A stretch of DNA of 64,000 bases from Aurantimonas coralicida DSM 14790 (GTDB taxonomy: Bacteria; Pseudomonadota; Alphaproteobacteria; Rhizobiales; Rhizobiaceae): NCBI RefSeq assembly GCF_000421645.1, contig NZ_ATXK01000003.1, forward strand, positions 310,001 through 374,000, read 5' to 3'. Below, in pieces: positions 1 to 7,917 of this stretch. Position 1 is the first letter of the stretch, and each line of letters opens with the position of its first letter. Position numbers and translations under genes: made by a program. Under the pieces are notes generated by a model. That model was not told the DNA's origin. It made no database searches and was given only the letters and a program-made list of their open reading frames with translations.

Positions 1-1
1 G

Positions 2-145
2 GGCCAGCGCGTTACCGGCCGCCTCGACGTCCTCGACGAGTCGGTGCATCTGGAGATCGACCTGCCGAGCTTCCTCGCCGCCATCGCCGAGAAGCTGAAG
101 GGCCGCCTGCGCAAGGAAGGCCAGGTCCTGCTCGAAAAGAAGTAG
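2..145 (+). CDS. Polyhydroxyalkanoic acid system family protein, C-terminal fragment
   Basis: Only the last 47 codons are in the window; the frame is open from base 2 and ends with TAG at 143-145. The visible part reads as a beta-type stretch (VTGRLDVLDESVHLEIDLP), then a helix (FLAAIAEKLKGRL) and a basic tail ending LLEKK. That end (DLP..L..IA.K.KG......LLEKK) matches my knowledge of the small PHA-granule or polyhydroxyalkanoate system family (PF09650), about 90-100 residues long. The family is linked to polyester granule formation by context but its biochemistry is not settled. Family assignment is by eye from half the protein. Confidence 0.6.
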   Translation, partial: GQRVTGRLDVLDESVHLEIDLPSFLAAIAEKLKGRLRKEGQVLLEKK

Positions 146-176
146 GAGCGGCTCCCGGGCCGCTTCCTTCCGAAGC

Positions 177-656
177 CTATTTCAGGACGCCCGTCAGGGT
201 CGCCTTCTCGGCCTTGACCGTGCCGCCGTTGCGGCCCGATTCGATGGCCAGTATGCGGCCGAGGCCGGGCACCTGCGAGCCGACGCGTACGCGCCAGAGT
301 TCGCCCGGCGAGGCCAGATGCGCCTCGGCCTGGAAAACCATGATGATCTGGAAATCCTCGGGCTTCAGCGGCACCGCCCGCACCACGGTCGACACCGGCA
401 TGGCGTCGACGCCGGGCGCATCGCCCTTGTCGGTCGATCCGGTCTCGATCGGATCGATCGCGTCGTCGCGCATCGCCGATAAGAGCAGTCGGTCGAAATA
501 GCCCGGGTCCAGCGACGAGATGGCGTTGACGCCACCGAAGAAGAGGATGGACAGCGCAAAGAGTGTGCCGCCGAGGAACCCGATCCGGTCGGAACTGGAT
601 TCGTCCGCAGCTTTCCTGCGACCGGCGTCGGAAGATGGGGAACCTGACGCGGACAA
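177..656 (-). CDS. Hypothetical protein with one N-terminal transmembrane helix
   Basis: 159 residues. A polar, Ser/Lys-rich cytoplasmic N-terminus (1-23) is followed by one hydrophobic helix (about 24-48, IGFLGGTLFALSILFFGGV), then an acidic linker (65-85) and a C-terminal part that looks like a small beta domain. It ends with a Gly-rich strand pair (SQVPGLGRILAIESGRNGGT). This suggests a type II membrane protein with a periplasmic C-terminus. It points toward the PHA gene end and is divergent from the PilZ gene. I do not recognise a family, and no catalytic motif is visible. Confidence 0.6.
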   Translation of the reverse strand: MSASGSPSSDAGRRKAADESSSDRIGFLGGTLFALSILFFGGVNAISSLDPGYFDRLLLSAMRDDAIDPIETGSTDKGDAPGVDAMPVSTVVRAVPLKPEDFQIIMVFQAEAHLASPGELWRVRVGSQVPGLGRILAIESGRNGGTVKAEKATLTGVLK

Positions 657-826
657 GGCGACCTCGACGAAGGCTGGATTTCAGGGAGCCAGCCGCCGGA
701 ACTGGTCCGGAGCTGGATTGCCCATCCAACATCGCATCGAACGGTTAATGCTTTCTGCGCCGCCGGTGCGGCGGGCTCAGGCAGCGCCTTCAGGATTTGT
801 TCGGCTTGTGCAGGCTATCATCGGGC

Positions 827-1168
827 ATGGCCGGACCCCCGAATCCCGACAGTCACGAAAGCCGGATGGCGTCGCGCCGCCGCACGCGCCTGCGCCCGGT
901 CAAGCTCGTCACGGTTGCCGGGCGCTTCATCGAGGACGGAACGGCCATCGACGTGTCGGAGACTGGGTGCCGCATCCGGCGGTTCGGCACCGGCCGGGTT
1001 CCCGGGCGGCTGGCGGTCTATGACGAGGCGGACAACAGCTTCCGCCTTGCGCTGGTGATCTGGTCGCGGGGGCCGGAGATCGGCGTGCGCTTCGTCGGCA
1101 CGCCGCGCGCCGGCACGCGGGCCGACGTCCACCGCCTGACCGGACGCTTCTACGCCGTCACCGGATGA
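827..1168 (+). CDS. PilZ-domain protein (putative c-di-GMP-binding)
   Basis: 113 residues from the ATG at 827. The RRRTRLRPVK motif near the N-terminus fits the RxxxR element of PilZ domains, and the later DVSETGCRIRRFGTG fits the D/NxSxxG element; these two motifs contact c-di-GMP. The rest (LALVIWSRGPEIGVRF) is a typical PilZ beta-barrel end. Small single-domain PilZ proteins act as c-di-GMP receptors controlling motility or surface polymers, consistent with the flagellar cluster that starts about 15 bases downstream on the other strand. A TTG 30 bases upstream or an ATG at 866 are alternative starts; none has a strong Shine-Dalgarno sequence. Confidence 0.75.
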   Translation: MAGPPNPDSHESRMASRRRTRLRPVKLVTVAGRFIEDGTAIDVSETGCRIRRFGTGRVPGRLAVYDEADNSFRLALVIWSRGPEIGVRFVGTPRAGTRADVHRLTGRFYAVTG

Positions 1169-1181
1169 CGGCGCCGGGTGT

Positions 1182-1643
1182 TTACCCCGGCCGTCCGTTG
1201 CGGATGTCGTCCTTGGCGATGTAGTCGAACTGGTCGACCAGGATCTCCTTGACGAGTTCCTCGCTGTAGCGGGCGTTCACGGCGTCGCGAATCCCGTCGG
1301 TCAGCGAACTGAGGTCGAACCGCGTCGGCTCGTCGAAGTCGAAGCCGTCGGTCGTGTAGAGCCGGCGGAAGGCCTCGTCGAGGATGAACGGGTCCGGCGG
1401 CACCTTGAGCTGGGCCACCGTCTTGCCGTCGATCGTGTAGACGAAGCGCGCCAGGATATAGCCCCGGATCGCCGAATCCTTGATCATCGGGATCGTGATG
1501 TTCTCGGTCTTGCGGTAGTCGAGCCCTTCGAAATAGTCCGGCTCCGCCACCTCGCTCGGGGCGGAGTTGATCGACGCCATGACGTAGCTCGATCCGAGCG
1601 TCACGGCACAAACCCACAGACCGACCGCGAGGAGCTTGATCAC
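1182..1643 (-). CDS. Flagellar-cluster hypothetical membrane-anchored protein
   Basis: 153 residues: an N-terminal hydrophobic segment (2-22) that is either an uncleaved signal or a signal peptide, then a soluble domain with strand-like repeats (ILARFVYTIDGKTV) and a helical C-terminal part (DGIRDAVNARYSEELVKEIL). The length and the 'VYTIDG...' plus 'IRDAVN' pattern are reminiscent of FliL-like basal-body proteins, but similarity is too weak to assert. It is the last gene of the minus-strand flagellar cluster and overlaps the upstream flgN-like gene by 4 bases (ATGA). That overlap argues for translational coupling and a role in flagellar assembly or motor function. Confidence 0.65.
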   Translation of the reverse strand: MIKLLAVGLWVCAVTLGSSYVMASINSAPSEVAEPDYFEGLDYRKTENITIPMIKDSAIRGYILARFVYTIDGKTVAQLKVPPDPFILDEAFRRLYTTDGFDFDEPTRFDLSSLTDGIRDAVNARYSEELVKEILVDQFDYIAKDDIRNGRPG

Positions 1644-2005
1644 CGTACGGCTGCCCGGCGGCCCATCTGGGCGCTATAGGTGCCGTCGGATTCTGCTTCG
1701 GTCATGGAGCGCGAGATCATCTCCGAGACTTCGTGGCTGGCCGTGACGTGCAGCTCCAGCGTCCGGCGGTTCTGCTCGAGAAGCCCGGCCAGACGCTTCA
1801 GGCGGTCGCCGAATTTCGGCTCGACATCGTCGCGCGCCGGCATGCGGCGGCTGAGGCGGCTGAACTCCAGAAGGCTCTGGTTCTTGCGGGCCGCGATCTC
1901 GCCGAGATCGATCGGCGTACCGCTGGCCAGGGCGCCGGTTTCGGCGGTGAGGACCGCTTCCAGGCGGTCGACGGCTTTGCTGAGGGCGAGGTCCACGATG
2001 TGCAA
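1640..2005 (-). CDS. FlgN-like flagellar export chaperone candidate
   Basis: 121 residues, almost entirely helical, with heptad-like hydrophobic spacing (ALSKAVDRLEAVLTAETGAL...LKRLAGLLEQNRRTLELHVTAS). FlgN chaperones for the hook-filament junction proteins are small helical proteins of this size, and the 'L...N...L..H..A...V..MI' pattern near the end is typical. It sits 3 bases downstream of the rod-binding gene and overlaps the next gene by 4 bases, inside a flagellar operon. Assignment rests on size, helicity and context, since FlgN sequences are poorly conserved. Confidence 0.6.
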   Translation of the reverse strand: MHIVDLALSKAVDRLEAVLTAETGALASGTPIDLGEIAARKNQSLLEFSRLSRRMPARDDVEPKFGDRLKRLAGLLEQNRRTLELHVTASHEVSEMISRSMTEAESDGTYSAQMGRRAAVR

Positions 2006-2008
2006 CTC

Positions 2009-2521
2009 CTATTCTGCGATGTTGTCGCGCATGGCGCCGGCGCGGGCGAGATCCGCCTGCCGCAGCATGCGCTCGAGGCCGCTGGTCGCCGACACGGCGC
2101 CGTTGTCCGAGGCGAGGCTGGTGGTTTCGCGGCTGCGGATCGAATCGGCGATGCCGATGCCGCCGTTCTTGGCCAGCTCGTTGCCGATTTCCTCGGCCAT
2201 CATCGAGCGCCAGACTTCGCCGGCCGTGCCTTCGCCGAAATAGTTCGAGGCTTCGGTCGGCAGCATGGATTCGACGAAATTGCGCAGGACAAAGCCCTCG
2301 AACTGTTCGAGCGGCGAGATCTCCCGGGAGCGGTGCTTGACGAGCGGAACGATGGGGGCGGCGGGGGCGCTGCCACCATCGGGCTTGTTGGTCTTGGCCG
2401 CATCGAGGGCCGCCACGAAGGTCTCGCTGCCGCCATCGGGGCTCTTGCGGGCAGGTGCTGTCCTGGCGCTCGCCGTCTGGGCGGCGGGCAGGATAGCATG
2501 GAGGCTGGCGGTGCTGGTCAT
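2009..2521 (-). CDS. Flagellar rod-binding protein, FlgJ N-terminal domain type
   Basis: 170 residues. After a low-complexity N-terminus (1-65) comes the rod-binding domain (PF10135): EQFEGFVLRNFVESMLP, then GEVWRSMMAEEIGNELAKNGGIGIA. The order of a Phe/Leu helix, a 'W..M..E' helix and the 'A..GGIGIA' turn is the family hallmark. The muramidase domain found in enterobacterial FlgJ is absent, as is usual in alphaproteobacteria. The protein should cap or scaffold rod assembly in the periplasm. It lies between the fliJ-like and flgN-like genes, in the order I know from rhizobial flagellar loci. Confidence 0.8.
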   Translation of the reverse strand: MTSTASLHAILPAAQTASARTAPARKSPDGGSETFVAALDAAKTNKPDGGSAPAAPIVPLVKHRSREISPLEQFEGFVLRNFVESMLPTEASNYFGEGTAGEVWRSMMAEEIGNELAKNGGIGIADSIRSRETTSLASDNGAVSATSGLERMLRQADLARAGAMRDNIAE

Positions 2522-2577
2522 CGGCGGGTTCGCGGTTCAAACACGGGAAGGTTCGAACCGCTTCTACCGGCGCAGGC

Positions 2578-2985
2578 TTATTCGAAGCTGGGGTGACGGC
2601 GGGCCAGATGCCCTTCGACGCTGCTTTCGAGGCTGCGCGTTTCCTCGTCGGCATCGCGGTTGCGACGGGCGTCGTCGCGCACCTTCTCGACACCCTTTTC
2701 GGCGCGGCGCGTCGTGGTGATGCGCTGTTCCGTGGCGCTCTGGTCGGCCAGATTGGCGCTGCGCTTCACCTCGTTGCGGCGCAGATTGCGGACCTTGGCC
2801 TCGATGAACAGGCCGTGCAGCTGCGATTCCGTGCCGAGACTGTCGAGCAGGGCGACGTCGTCCTTGTCGATGGTCTCGCGCTCCTGGCGCAGGTTCGACA
2901 GGCGCCATTCCTCCAGGAGCCGCTTCTGGCCCTGGACCTTGAGGATGCGGTCGAGCCGGCGCACGCGCGATCTGTCGTCGCTCAT
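2578..2985 (-). CDS. FliJ-like flagellar export coiled-coil protein
   Basis: 135 residues, highly charged and predicted to be one long coiled coil (RRLDRILKVQGQKRLLEEWR ... EKGVEKVRDDARR). FliJ proteins are about 140-residue coiled coils that link the FliI ATPase ring to FlhA. Size, charge and position directly after fliR (4-base overlap at 2982-2985) support this. Sequence identity to enterobacterial FliJ is low as far as I can judge, so it is called FliJ-like only. Confidence 0.65.
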   Translation of the reverse strand: MSDDRSRVRRLDRILKVQGQKRLLEEWRLSNLRQERETIDKDDVALLDSLGTESQLHGLFIEAKVRNLRRNEVKRSANLADQSATEQRITTTRRAEKGVEKVRDDARRNRDADEETRSLESSVEGHLARRHPSFE

Positions 2986-3737
2986 CCCACCAGCACCCAG
3001 CGTTCGAAATCCTGCATGAACAGGATGAGGAAATCGCTGATCGTGTAGCCGAGCAGCACGAGGCCGCCGGCGAGAACGAAGGGCAGCGAGATGAAGTAGA
3101 TCGGGATGGTCGGGGTCAGCTTGTTGGCGAGGCCGATCGCGAAATTGACGACGACGCCGTAAAGCACGAACGGGCTGGAAATGCGCAGGCAGAGCAGGAA
3201 GGCCTCGTCGAGATTGTCGGTGATGTTGACGAGGCTGCCGCGGATCGAGAAGCCGGCGGCGGCCGGCATGGCGGAGTAGGACGCGACCAGCGCCCGGGCG
3301 ATCTCGGCATGCAGGTTGAGCACGAAGATCAGCGTCGTCGCGGTCAGCGTGATCAGCGAGGCGACGGCCGGCATCGGATCGCTCTCGTCGATCGGCACGC
3401 CCATCTGCATGCCCATGCCGATGGAATTGGCGATGACATGGCCGGCGAACTGCAGGGCGATCATGAAGCTGCGGCCGAGCAGGCCGATGAACAGCCCGTT
3501 GAGGATCTCGGAGATCATCAGTGCCACCTTGCCGTTGTCGTCGGCCGCTGCGACCAGCGGCTGCAATGTCGGCAGGAGGGCCGGCGACAGGGCCACCGAG
3601 ACGGCGAGGGACAGGAACAGGCGCACCTGCAGCGGCACGCGCGACGACGAGAAGCCCGGCATCAACAGGAGGCAGGAGCCGAAGCGGCAGAAGATCAGGA
3701 ACAGCGAAAAGACGAGCTCCGACAGTTCCACGCTCAT
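2982..3737 (-). CDS. fliR: Flagellar biosynthetic protein FliR
   Basis: 251 residues, the family's normal length. It is a polytopic membrane protein of the type III export gate, with about six hydrophobic segments (for example [21 protein letters not shown] near the N-terminus). Diagnostic patterns are the early '[22 protein letters not shown]', the central '[14 protein letters not shown]' and the C-terminal '[22 protein letters not shown]'. It forms the export gate with FlhA, FlhB, FliP and FliQ. The start overlaps the end of flhA by 4 bases, so the two are coupled. Confidence 0.93.
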   Translation of the reverse strand: MSVELSELVFSLFLIFCRFGSCLLLMPGFSSSRVPLQVRLFLSLAVSVALSPALLPTLQPLVAAADDNGKVALMISEILNGLFIGLLGRSFMIALQFAGHVIANSIGMGMQMGVPIDESDPMPAVASLITLTATTLIFVLNLHAEIARALVASYSAMPAAAGFSIRGSLVNITDNLDEAFLLCLRISSPFVLYGVVVNFAIGLANKLTPTIPIYFISLPFVLAGGLVLLGYTISDFLILFMQDFERWVLVG

Positions 3738-5824
3738 GAGATCGAACCGAGCGCCCGGATATCGACGCCGCGTGCGATCTCGAGATGCGAGAGCACCGGC
3801 AGGGTGACGAAGATGCGCTCGATCATCATGCGCACATACGGGCGGGCGTCGGGCGCCGCGACCAGCACGAACATCTCGCCCTGGTCCATCTTCTCGCGGA
3901 TCACCTTGGTGGCCTCAGTGGCGAACTGCTCGACGAGGCGCGGGTCGATGTCGAACTCGACGACCTCGCCCTTGGCGTCGCGTTTCAGCGCCTGGTGGAA
4001 GGCGAGGTCCCACTGGTTGCCGAGGCGCAGGACGCCGAGCTGGCCGTTGTGCAGGAGATCGCCGCAGATCTGCTGGGCCATGCGCATGCGCACATGCTCG
4101 ACGATCTGCTCGGACCGGCGCACATGCGGCGCGATCTCGGCGATGGCCTCCAGGATGAGGTTCAGGTTTCGCACCGAGACGCGCTCGGCGAGCAGCAGCT
4201 TCAGCACCGCCTGCAGGCCCGAATAGGACATGTTGGCCGGGATGATCTCGTCGATCAGGCGCTTGTATTCCGGCTCCAGGCGATCGAGCAGGGTGCGCAT
4301 GTCCTTGTAGGACAGGAGCTGCGCCAGGTTGTTGCGGATCGTCTCCGACAGATGGGTGAGGACGATCGACAGCGTGTCGATCGGCTCGAAGCCCTGGCGG
4401 CGCACTTCCGTGGCGAAGGTCTCCGACACCCAGGCGGCGCGCATGCCGAAGGCCGGCTCCTTGGTCAGGTCATGCGGCACGTCGGGCGCGCCGGCGTCGC
4501 CGAGGACGATCATCGACTCGCCGAGCCGCAGCGGCTGGGTGGCGATGGTCGTGCCATGGATCTTGATGGCGTAGGATTTCGGATCGAGCGCCAGATCGTC
4601 GGACAGCTTGATCTCCGGCACGACGAAACCGTAGCGCGCGGCGAAGCGGCGGCGCATCTTCTGGACGCGGTGGGCCATCTCGTCGCGCTGCAGGAGGAGA
4701 TGCGCCGAGGTCTGCTTGCCGAAGACCAGCTCGATCTCGACGATCTTCAGCGATTCCTTGACCGAGTTGCGCTCGGCGTTCTGGGCGACCTGCTTCTCCT
4801 CGGCGACGGTCGCCGCGGCCTGGCGCAGTTCCTCGTTGCGGCGCTTGGGAACAAGATAGGCGATCGACGCCATGATCCCGGCCAGCAGCATGAAGGGAAT
4901 GAAGGGCAGGCCCGGCAGCAGCGCCAGCAGCGCCATCAGGCCGGCGGCGACGGCGAGGGCGCGCGGGTAGAAGCCGAGCTGGCCGAGAACGGCGGTCTGG
5001 GCCGCGCCGCGGGTGCCGCCCTTCGACACCAGAAGGCCGGCGGCCAGCGAGACGATCAGCGCCGGGATCTGCGAGACGAGGCCGTCGCCGACCGACAGCT
5101 TGGTGAACACCTCGGCGGCGCCGGCGGCATCCATGTCGTGGCGTGTGATACCGATGATGATGCCGCCGAAGACGTTGACGGCGGTGATGATCAGGCCGGC
5201 GATGGCGTCGCCGCGCACGAATTTCGAGGCACCGTCCATCGAGCCGAAGAAGGCGCTTTCCTCTTCCAGCTCCTTGCGGCGGGCCTGGGCCTGCTTCTCG
5301 TCGATCAGGCCCGACGACATGTCGGCGTCGATGGCCATCTGCTTGCCGGGGATGGCGTCGAGGGTGAAGCGGGCGCCGACTTCCGCGATACGCGTGGCGC
5401 CCTTGGTGATGACCATGAAGTTCACGACGATCAGGATCACGAAGACCACGATGCCGATGAAGAAGTCGCCGCTCATGACGAATTGCGAAAAGCCGCCGAT
5501 GACGTGACCGGCGGCGTTCACGCCCTGGTGGCCCTCGGACAGGATCACGCGCGTCGTGGCGATGTTCAGCGACAGCCGCAGCATGGTCGCGAGCAGGAGA
5601 ACGGTCGGGAAGGCGGAGAAATCCAGTGGCTTCTGGATCCACAGGGAGACCATGAGGATCAGCACCGACAGGGCGATGGACAGTGCCAGCCCCATGTCGA
5701 TGAGAAAGGCCGGGATCGGAACGAACAGGACGGTGAGGACGAAGACCACGGCAACGGCGAAGCCGATGTCGCGCCCACCCTTGGATTCGACGGAGGCGAT
5801 GGGATTCAGCGTGTCGACGGCCAT
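3734..5824 (-). CDS. flhA: Flagellar biosynthesis protein FlhA
   Basis: 696 residues, standard for FlhA. The N-terminal half carries about eight transmembrane segments. Between them is the FHIPEP signature region ([20 protein letters not shown], about 150-170) followed by '[24 protein letters not shown]', which is nearly invariant in the family. The C-terminal cytoplasmic domain (about 360-696) forms the nonameric ring that docks export substrates and chaperones. It is the first gene of the minus-strand flagellar set seen here. The 159 bases upstream hold only a short GACCC/GGGTC hairpin near 5942 and no clear promoter. Confidence 0.97.
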   Translation of the reverse strand: MAVDTLNPIASVESKGGRDIGFAVAVVFVLTVLFVPIPAFLIDMGLALSIALSVLILMVSLWIQKPLDFSAFPTVLLLATMLRLSLNIATTRVILSEGHQGVNAAGHVIGGFSQFVMSGDFFIGIVVFVILIVVNFMVITKGATRIAEVGARFTLDAIPGKQMAIDADMSSGLIDEKQAQARRKELEEESAFFGSMDGASKFVRGDAIAGLIITAVNVFGGIIIGITRHDMDAAGAAEVFTKLSVGDGLVSQIPALIVSLAAGLLVSKGGTRGAAQTAVLGQLGFYPRALAVAAGLMALLALLPGLPFIPFMLLAGIMASIAYLVPKRRNEELRQAAATVAEEKQVAQNAERNSVKESLKIVEIELVFGKQTSAHLLLQRDEMAHRVQKMRRRFAARYGFVVPEIKLSDDLALDPKSYAIKIHGTTIATQPLRLGESMIVLGDAGAPDVPHDLTKEPAFGMRAAWVSETFATEVRRQGFEPIDTLSIVLTHLSETIRNNLAQLLSYKDMRTLLDRLEPEYKRLIDEIIPANMSYSGLQAVLKLLLAERVSVRNLNLILEAIAEIAPHVRRSEQIVEHVRMRMAQQICGDLLHNGQLGVLRLGNQWDLAFHQALKRDAKGEVVEFDIDPRLVEQFATEATKVIREKMDQGEMFVLVAAPDARPYVRMMIERIFVTLPVLSHLEIARGVDIRALGSIS

Positions 5825-5983
5825 AGGGGGCCCTTCTGCGGCATTGCGTTCCGCCAGACCCCAAAGCTCAGACGGGCTTCATCGCCCATTGCGCCATATC
5901 ATCCGGCGCTTGTTCGTCGCAGACGAAGGTTGCACCGGGCTGACCCCTTCGGGTCGGGAGGCGCGCCCGCAGGCGCGGCCGTC

Positions 5984-7834
5984 CTAGTCTTCCGCTTCGG
6001 CGCGGACCATTTCCAGCTCCAGCCAGTCGTCCTCGGCCTTGGCGAGCGCCGCACGGTCCCTGTCGATCCCGGCGGCCAGCTTGGCGAAGCGGTCCGGGTT
6101 CTCCGTGAACAGGGCAGGATCGGCGATCTCGGCTTCGGCCTTGGCGATCGCCGCTTCCAGCTTGGCGATCTCCTTGGGCAGGTTCTCGAGCGCGAATTTC
6201 TGCTTGAAGGACAGCTTGGACGATCCGCCCTTGCCGGCGCCGGCGCTGGGGGTACCCGACGTGCCGCCGCCGCTCTTGCCGGAGCCGGCTTTCGCGCCGC
6301 CCCTGTCGGACGGCTTGCCGGCGGAGGCCGCGGCCTTGGCTGCGTCGCGGCGCTGGGCGACCATGTCGCTGTAGCCGCCGGCATATTCCAGCCAGTGGCC
6401 GTTGCCGTCGGGCGAGATGACGCTGGTCACGGTGCGGTCGAGGAAGTCGCGGTCGTGGCTGACGAGGAGTACGGTGCCGGGATAATTGGCGATCAGCTCC
6501 TCGAGCAGATCCAGCGTCTCCATGTCGAGATCGTTGGTCGGCTCGTCGAGGACGAGGAAGTTCGCCGGCGTTGCCAGCGTCTTGGCCAAGAGCAGGCGCG
6601 CCCGCTCGCCGCCCGACAGCTTGCCGGCAGGGGTACGGATCTGCTCGGGCGTGAACAGGAAGTCGCGCAGATAGCCGACCACATGGCGCGGCTCGCCATT
6701 GACCATCACCTGATCGCCCCGACCATCGGTGATCGCGTCCTGCACCGAGAGGTCGTCGGCGAGCGCCGCGCGCTTCTGATCGAGGAAGGCGAGGTCGAGA
6801 TTGGTGCCGAGCTTCACCCGGCCGGAATCCGGCTTCAGCTCGCCGATCAGCATCTTCAGGAGCGTCGTCTTGCCGACGCCGTTCGGGCCGACGAAGCCGA
6901 CCCGGTCGCCTCGGGCGATGCGGGTTGAGAAATCGTCGACCAGCGTGCGGCCGTCATAGGCCTTCGACACGTTGAAGGCCTCGATGACCAGCTTGCCGCT
7001 CTCGCGCGTCGCGCTGGCCTCCATCGACACCTGGCCGATAGCGCGGCGGGTGTCGCGGCGCTGCTGGCGCAGATCGTGGAGGGCGCCGAGCCGGCGCATG
7101 TTGCGGGTGCGCCGCGCGCTCACGCCATAGCGCAGCCAGTGCTCCTCGCGCACGATCTTGCGGTCGAGCTTCTGCAGGTCGCGCTCTTCCTCTTCCAGCA
7201 CCTTGTCGCGCCAAGCCTCGAAGGACCCGAAGCCCTGGTCAAGGCGCTTGGCCGCGCCGCGGTCGATCCAGACGGTGGAGCGGGTGACGCGTTCGAGGAA
7301 GCGGCGGTCATGGCTGATCACCACGACGGCGCTCTTCATCTGGCGCACCTCGTCTTCCAGCCATTCGATGGTCGGCAGGTCGAGATGGTTGGTCGGCTCG
7401 TCGAGCAGCACGATATCCGGCTCGGGCGCCAGGGTGCGCGCCAGAGCGGCGCGGCGGGCCTCGCCGCCCGACAGGTGATGCGGCTCCATGTCCTCGGTCA
7501 GGCCCAGCGCGTCGAGGCACATGGTGACCCGGTAGGGATCGTCGGCGGGGCCGAGACCCGAGGCGACATAGGCGCCGACCGTCTTGAAGTCGCCGAAATC
7601 CGGCTCCTGCGGCAGGTAGCGTAGGGTCGTGCCGGGCTTCAGGAAGACTTCGCCGCCGTCGGGCTCGACCTGTCCGGCGGCGATCTTCATCAGGGTCGAC
7701 TTGCCCGAGCCGTTGCGACCGACCAGTGCGATGCGCTCGCCGGGCAGGACGTTCAGCTCGACGCCGGTCAGGAGCGGCGTGCCGCCGAAGGTGAGGCGGA
7801 CGCCATCGAGGCGCAATAGGGGAGGGGGTGCCAT
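5984..7834 (-). CDS. uup: ABC-F family ATPase, Uup-like
   Basis: 616 residues with two ABC cassettes and no membrane segments. The first Walker A is GRNGSGKST (39-47) with signature LSGGEARR; the second is GPNGVGKTT with LSGGERARL. Both Walker B motifs read LDEPTN(H/D)LD, the ABC-F hallmark. After a Gly/Ser/Lys-rich linker (about 525-560) comes a C-terminal coiled coil (LPKEIAKLEAAIAKAEAEI), which distinguishes Uup from EttA. ABC-F proteins act on the ribosome; Uup has also been tied to DNA-structure binding and precise transposon excision. It appears monocistronic. Confidence 0.88.
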   Translation of the reverse strand: MAPPPLLRLDGVRLTFGGTPLLTGVELNVLPGERIALVGRNGSGKSTLMKIAAGQVEPDGGEVFLKPGTTLRYLPQEPDFGDFKTVGAYVASGLGPADDPYRVTMCLDALGLTEDMEPHHLSGGEARRAALARTLAPEPDIVLLDEPTNHLDLPTIEWLEDEVRQMKSAVVVISHDRRFLERVTRSTVWIDRGAAKRLDQGFGSFEAWRDKVLEEEERDLQKLDRKIVREEHWLRYGVSARRTRNMRRLGALHDLRQQRRDTRRAIGQVSMEASATRESGKLVIEAFNVSKAYDGRTLVDDFSTRIARGDRVGFVGPNGVGKTTLLKMLIGELKPDSGRVKLGTNLDLAFLDQKRAALADDLSVQDAITDGRGDQVMVNGEPRHVVGYLRDFLFTPEQIRTPAGKLSGGERARLLLAKTLATPANFLVLDEPTNDLDMETLDLLEELIANYPGTVLLVSHDRDFLDRTVTSVISPDGNGHWLEYAGGYSDMVAQRRDAAKAAASAGKPSDRGGAKAGSGKSGGGTSGTPSAGAGKGGSSKLSFKQKFALENLPKEIAKLEAAIAKAEAEIADPALFTENPDRFAKLAAGIDRDRAALAKAEDDWLELEMVRAEAED

Positions 7835-7917
7835 GGCCGCGTTCTAGCGGGGATGGGCCGGTGGGGGAAGTGGCCTTTCGCCTGTTCGGCGTCAGCTTGT
7901 GGGCGGTGTCCGCCGGC

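Noticed and set aside
3785-6928. Very long open frame antisense to flhA and uup
   Set aside because: Open only because of the high-GC third positions of the real minus-strand genes; composition is Arg/Gly/Asp/His-rich without any family motif.
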